From positions 1 to 8,283 of the forward strand of contig CAKSNY010000046.1 in assembly GCA_934476455.1 (NCBI GenBank): a stretch of DNA of 8,283 bases, in the 5' to 3' direction. The notes under the pieces are model-generated. The model was given only the letters and a program-made list of their open reading frames with translations. It was not told where the DNA came from and made no database searches. Position 1 is the first letter of the stretch, and each line of letters starts with the position of its first letter. Of the stretch, positions 5,242 to 8,283 are shown one piece after another. This DNA is from an uncultured Clostridia bacterium (GTDB lineage Bacteria; Bacillota; Clostridia; UMGS1883). The position numbers and the translations under genes were made by a program.

Positions 5242-7881
5242 TTAGCCAAGCTGTGCTTTTACAATATCCGAAACTTTTTCGAGTGCAGCGTCAACACACT
5301 TTTCGTCTTTTCCGCCGCCTTGTGCACTGTCGGGCTTTCCGCCGCCGGAACCGCCCGCAACTGCTGTTATTTCCTTTATAAGCTTTCCGCAGTGAATTCC
5401 CTTATCCACTGCCCCCTTTGAGGCAGTTGCCATAAACGTTATTTTCCCGCCGGTTACCGCTGCCGTTACTACAAGCGCCATATTGTCCGCGCTCTTTACG
5501 GCGTCGCCCGTTTTTCTTATATCGTCTATTGCCGCACCGTCGCTGCGCCTTTTGTAAAGGTTTATGCTGCCGATTTTTTCTGCGTCGGAAAGTGCGCTCT
5601 GTGCGGCTGCACTTGCCAATTTATCCATTGCAGCGTCAAGCTTCTTTTGTGTTTGTGCAAGATTTTCCATAAGTGCCGCAGCCTTGTGCGCAAGCTCTGC
5701 TGCGGTTGACTTTATCGTTTTTGCTGTTTCTTCTATTATTTCGTTTCTTTCCGCAATATACTCTAAAACTCCGTTTCCGGTAACAGCCTCTATACGCCTT
5801 ACGCCTGCCGCAACGCCGCCTTCAGAAAGAATTTTAAACAGCCCCGCCTCGCTTGTGTTTTTAAGGTGACAGCCGCCGCAAAATTCTATGGAATAGCCGC
5901 CCATATTTACAACGCGTACATTTTCTCCGTACTTCTCGCCGAAAAGTGCCATTGCGCCAAGCTTTTTCGCCTCATTAACGGGCATAACCTTTATATCTAT
6001 CGGATATGCAGCCAAAATTGCTTCGTTTACTTTCTTTTCAACCTCGCAAAGCTCTGCTTCGCTTACAGCCTCAAAATGTGAAAAGTCAAAACGAAGTCTG
6101 TTTTCGTCAACATAGCTGCCTGCCTGTTCTATATGGCTTCCCAAAACTTCACGAAGCGCCTTCTGTAAAAGATGTGTTGCAGAGTGATTTCTCGCCGTTG
6201 CAATGCGCTTCTTTTCATCTATCTTAACGTGAATTTTTGAATTCTTGTTAAGAACGCCCTCGTCAAGGGTTATGTGGTGCAAAATTTTACCGTCGCCAAG
6301 CTTTTTCGCATCTGTAACGGTAAGCTTAAAACCATCGCCGTATGCAGTTGCGCGGTCACCCTGCTGACCTCCGCTTTCACCGTACACGACGGTGCGGTCG
6401 AGAATAAGCACAGCGTTTTCGCCGTCTTTAACATCCTCCGCAAGCTTTCCGTCCTTTATGATAACGGTTACCGTGGCATCACACTCGAAATTATCATATC
6501 CTATAAATTCCGTTGTTATATCCTTTGAAAGCGTCTGATAAATATCCTCGCTCCAGGCTGCTTCTTCACCGACCTTGCGCCCTTCGCGTGAACGCGTCTT
6601 TTGCGCCTGCATAGCCTCTTCAAAGGCTTTTGTATCTACATCCAGTCCTCTTTCTTCCAAAATTTCAACCGTAAGGTCTATCGGGAAACCGTAGGTATCG
6701 TAAAGCCTGAAAGCGTCCTCCCCGCCGAGTACCTTTTTATTTTCCTCTTCAAGGCGCGAAATCTCATCTTCAAGCATTGCAAGTCCGCTGTCTATCGTTT
6801 CGGAGAATCGCTCCTCCTCTGTTTTTATAACGCGCTTTATATAATCTTTTTTCTGTTCAAGCTGCGGGTAAGCCCCCATAGATTCCCTTATGACGGTATC
6901 GGCTATTTTATAAAGGAACGTACCCTCTATTCCGAGCAGCTTTCCGTGGCGTGCGGCACGTCTTAAAAGCCTGCGCAAAACATATCCGCGCCCCTCGTTT
7001 GACGGACACACGCCGTCACATACCATAAAGGTTGTGCTTCGTATATGGTCTGTTATAACTCTGAGCGACACGTCGCTTTTTTCGTCTTTCCCGTAAGAAA
7101 CGCCCGCAACCTTGCTTATTTCAAGCATTATATTTCTTATCGTGTCAACCTCAAAAAGATTATTTACATCCTGCATTATTACAGCCATACGCTCCAGTCC
7201 CATACCGGTATCTATATTAGGATGCGCCAGGCGGTTGTAATTTCCGTTTTCGTCTTTGTCAAACTGCGTAAATACAAGGTTCCAAAATTCCACAAACCTG
7301 TCACAGTCGCACCCTACCTTACAGTCGGGCTTTCCGCAGCCGTACTTTTCGCCGCGGTCGAAATATATCTCGCTGCACGGGCCGCACGGACCAAGACCTA
7401 TTTCCCAGAAATTGTCCTCTTTACCCATGCGCGATATATGAGACGGGTCAACCCCGACCTCTTTTGTCCAGATATCAAAGGCTTCGTCATCATCCTCGTA
7501 TATGGTAACATACAGCCTGTCTATCGGAAATTTAAGGTCTTTTGTCACAAATTCCCACGCCCAGGCGGTAGCTTCGTGCTTAAAATAATCGCCGAAAGAG
7601 AAATTGCCCAGCATTTCAAAAAATGTGCCGTGGCGTGCCGTTTTGCCCACGCGCTCTATATCGGGTGTTCTTATACACTTTTGGCATGTCGTAACACGCT
7701 TTCTCGGCGGAATTTCCTTTCCCGTAAAATACGGTTTTAGCGGCGCCATACCCGCATTTATCAGCAAAAGGCTGTTATCGTTCTGCGGTACAAGCGGAAA
7801 CGATTCTAACCTAAGATGCCCCTTGCTTTCAAAAAAGCTGAGAAATCTTTCACGTATCTCATTTACTCCCAATTTTTCCAA
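5242..7881 (-). CDS. alaS: Alanyl-tRNA synthetase
   Basis: An 879-residue enzyme (from the TTG start) that charges tRNA-Ala, the usual bacterial length. The class II aminoacylation domain is N-terminal: LINAGMAPLKPYF near 41-53, RVGKTARHGTFFEMLGNF near 77-94 and NIDTGMGLERM near 222-232. A cysteine cluster (C182, C187, C191, C193) in the insertion before FVEFWNLVF is common in clostridial AlaS. The editing domain has HSATH at 566-570 and CGGCH at 668-672, the zinc site that clears Ser and Gly. The C-Ala domain ends with GGSGGGKPDSAQGG near 844-857. Start: TTG at 7881 gives the family N-terminus EKLGVNEIRERF, with AAGGAG eight bases upstream. A GTG at 7890 would directly abut that site. An 18-codon upstream ORF overlaps the start. 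All expected motifs are intact. Confidence 0.98.
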   Translation of the reverse strand: MEKLGVNEIRERFLSFFESKGHLRLESFPLVPQNDNSLLLINAGMAPLKPYFTGKEIPPRKRVTTCQKCIRTPDIERVGKTARHGTFFEMLGNFSFGDYFKHEATAWAWEFVTKDLKFPIDRLYVTIYEDDDEAFDIWTKEVGVDPSHISRMGKEDNFWEIGLGPCGPCSEIYFDRGEKYGCGKPDCKVGCDCDRFVEFWNLVFTQFDKDENGNYNRLAHPNIDTGMGLERMAVIMQDVNNLFEVDTIRNIMLEISKVAGVSYGKDEKSDVSLRVITDHIRSTTFMVCDGVCPSNEGRGYVLRRLLRRAARHGKLLGIEGTFLYKIADTVIRESMGAYPQLEQKKDYIKRVIKTEEERFSETIDSGLAMLEDEISRLEEENKKVLGGEDAFRLYDTYGFPIDLTVEILEERGLDVDTKAFEEAMQAQKTRSREGRKVGEEAAWSEDIYQTLSKDITTEFIGYDNFECDATVTVIIKDGKLAEDVKDGENAVLILDRTVVYGESGGQQGDRATAYGDGFKLTVTDAKKLGDGKILHHITLDEGVLNKNSKIHVKIDEKKRIATARNHSATHLLQKALREVLGSHIEQAGSYVDENRLRFDFSHFEAVSEAELCEVEKKVNEAILAAYPIDIKVMPVNEAKKLGAMALFGEKYGENVRVVNMGGYSIEFCGGCHLKNTSEAGLFKILSEGGVAAGVRRIEAVTGNGVLEYIAERNEIIEETAKTIKSTAAELAHKAAALMENLAQTQKKLDAAMDKLASAAAQSALSDAEKIGSINLYKRRSDGAAIDDIRKTGDAVKSADNMALVVTAAVTGGKITFMATASKGAVDKGIHCGKLIKEITAVAGGSGGGKPDSAQGGGKDEKCVDAALEKVSDIVKAQLG

Positions 7882-7919
7882 AACAACCACTCCTTCGTAT
7901 ACATTGTATCATTATACAT
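7863..7919 (-). CDS. Candidate 18-residue leader peptide overlapping the alaS start
   Basis: The ATG at 7919 is preceded by GGAGG (7932-7928) with an ideal 8-base spacer, a stronger site than alaS's own. The frame reads MYNDTMYTKEWLFWKNWE, then TAA at 7865-7863. It contains the alaS ribosome binding site and runs 19 bases past the TTG start in another frame. It has three Trp codons and no Ala codons, so it is not a classical alanine attenuator. Possible roles are translational coupling or damping of alaS. It may also be a chance ORF. No similarity is recognised. Confidence 0.4.
   Translation of the reverse strand: MYNDTMYTKEWLFWKNWE
7879..7895 (-). promoter_or_regulatory. Ribosome binding site that decides the alaS TTG start
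   Basis: AAGGAG (7895-7890), an 8-base spacer and TTG (7881-7879) fit a normal initiation site. With the GTG at 7890-7888 as start there would be no spacer. No in-frame ATG lies between the upstream in-frame TGA (7911-7909) and this point. Confidence 0.8.
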
Positions 7920-7993
7920 TTTTATTGCCTCCATTTTAATTATTTCATATACGAATACCCTATATTTATTGGTATTATGATCCTAATGTTTCT

Positions 7994-8022
7994 ATTATAA
8001 CACTATCCTACTTGCTACAAAA
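7994..8022 (-). promoter_or_regulatory. Promoter of alaS-hit (extended -10)
   Basis: A perfect TATAAT (7999-7994) carries the TG extension one base upstream (TGTTATAAT). A weak -35, TTTTGT (8022-8017), is 17 bases away. The expected start near 7987 gives a leader of about 105 bases. The -35 box overlaps the last codons of the upstream partial gene. The leader is too short for a T-box, and none of its conserved sequence is present. Only a 6-bp AATACC/GGTATT hairpin is seen. Confidence 0.72.
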
Positions 8023-8283
8023 AACTGTATTTACTGTTTTGAATGACGATAGTATTTCATTTAAATTAATTTCAATTTGATTCATTATTTGCTCATTATA
8101 ATTGGATTTTCTTATAAGTTTTATATTATATGGTTTAAAAATAATTTTGAATAGATTTTCATGATTTTTATATGACTGATTTGTTCCTTTTTTATAACTT
8201 AAGTTTAACTCTATTTCTAAGCCTTCTATATTTTGTAGTTTTTGTTTTTGGATATATTCAAGGAAAAAACTATAACTTTTACA
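8008..8283 (-). CDS. 3' end of an unrecognised, very AT-rich gene (partial at window edge)
   Basis: An open frame enters from the right edge and runs 91 codons without a stop to TAG at 8010-8008. Its start is outside the window. By my count the 276 bases hold about 57 G or C, near 21%, against well over 40% in a sampled part of alaS. The product is hydrophilic and rich in Asn, Lys, Ile and Glu, with no membrane segment. It begins CKSYSFFLEY, has LEIELNLSYKKG near 22-33, and ends FKTVNTVFCSK. An open frame this long in such AT-rich DNA supports real coding. I recognise no family. The low GC suggests recent acquisition, as for many phage or defence genes, but that is inference. The alaS promoter overlaps its end, and no terminator separates them. 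Confidence 0.7.
   Translation of the reverse strand, partial: CKSYSFFLEYIQKQKLQNIEGLEIELNLSYKKGTNQSYKNHENLFKIIFKPYNIKLIRKSNYNEQIMNQIEINLNEILSSFKTVNTVFCSK

Noticed and set aside
5211..5249. Longer HIT protein starting at 5249
   Set aside because: It would start inside alaS; the strong AAAGGGGGG site and the family N-terminus point to 5210.
7045..7740. 231-codon open frame on the + strand
   Set aside because: It lies wholly antisense to conserved alaS motifs and has no recognisable protein features; it is a shadow of alaS codon use.
7882..8007. T-box riboswitch in front of alaS
   Set aside because: The leader from the predicted start is only about 105 bases, and neither the conserved T-box sequence nor a terminator hairpin with a T tract is present.
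1..8283. CRISPR array, transposase or integrase
   Set aside because: No regularly spaced repeats and no transposase or integrase motifs were seen on either strand.

Overview
The window looks like chromosomal DNA from a low-to-mid GC Firmicute of the Clostridia type. The reasons are strong AGGAGG-like ribosome binding sites, an AlaS with clostridial-looking motifs, tRNA genes that encode their own CCA ends, and AT-rich promoters with readable -35/-10 boxes. No species can be named from the sequence alone.

Layout from left to right: (1) Positions 4-161 (+) carry tRNA-Glu(TTC) and a CAT-anticodon tRNA, six bases apart, followed by an intrinsic terminator at 206-239. (2) Positions 255-3875 (-) hold a four-gene operon read right to left: a GH16 glycoside hydrolase, an UlaG-like metallo-beta-lactamase-fold hydrolase, an enolase-superfamily sugar-acid dehydratase and a short-chain dehydrogenase. 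It ends at a terminator at 255-286. (3) A divergent AraC-family regulator lies at 3977-4774 (+). The 101-bp gap between it and the operon holds two promoters whose core boxes interlock. (4) A perfect 25-bp-stem hairpin at 4777-4830 separates the convergent regulator and hit genes. (5) Positions 4869-7881 (-) hold alaS followed by a HIT/HINT protein, probably one operon from a promoter at 7994-8022. The alaS start appears to be TTG at 7881, and an 18-codon upstream ORF with a better ribosome binding site overlaps it. (6) Positions 8008-8283 (-) hold the 3' end of an unrecognised gene of about 21% GC, much lower than alaS next to it.

How the genes may work together: the left operon reads as an intracellular carbohydrate route controlled by the adjacent AraC protein. 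GH16 would cut an imported oligosaccharide. The SDR could oxidise a released sugar or a sugar acid, the UlaG-like enzyme could open a lactone, and the enolase-superfamily enzyme could dehydrate (or cycloisomerise) the aldonate to a 2-keto-3-deoxy acid. No transporter, KDG kinase or aldolase lies in the window. The substrate is unknown, and this set is the best candidate for an undescribed pathway here. The alaS-hit pair is housekeeping: alanyl-tRNA synthesis plus a nucleotide hydrolase that may clear aminoacyl-adenylates.
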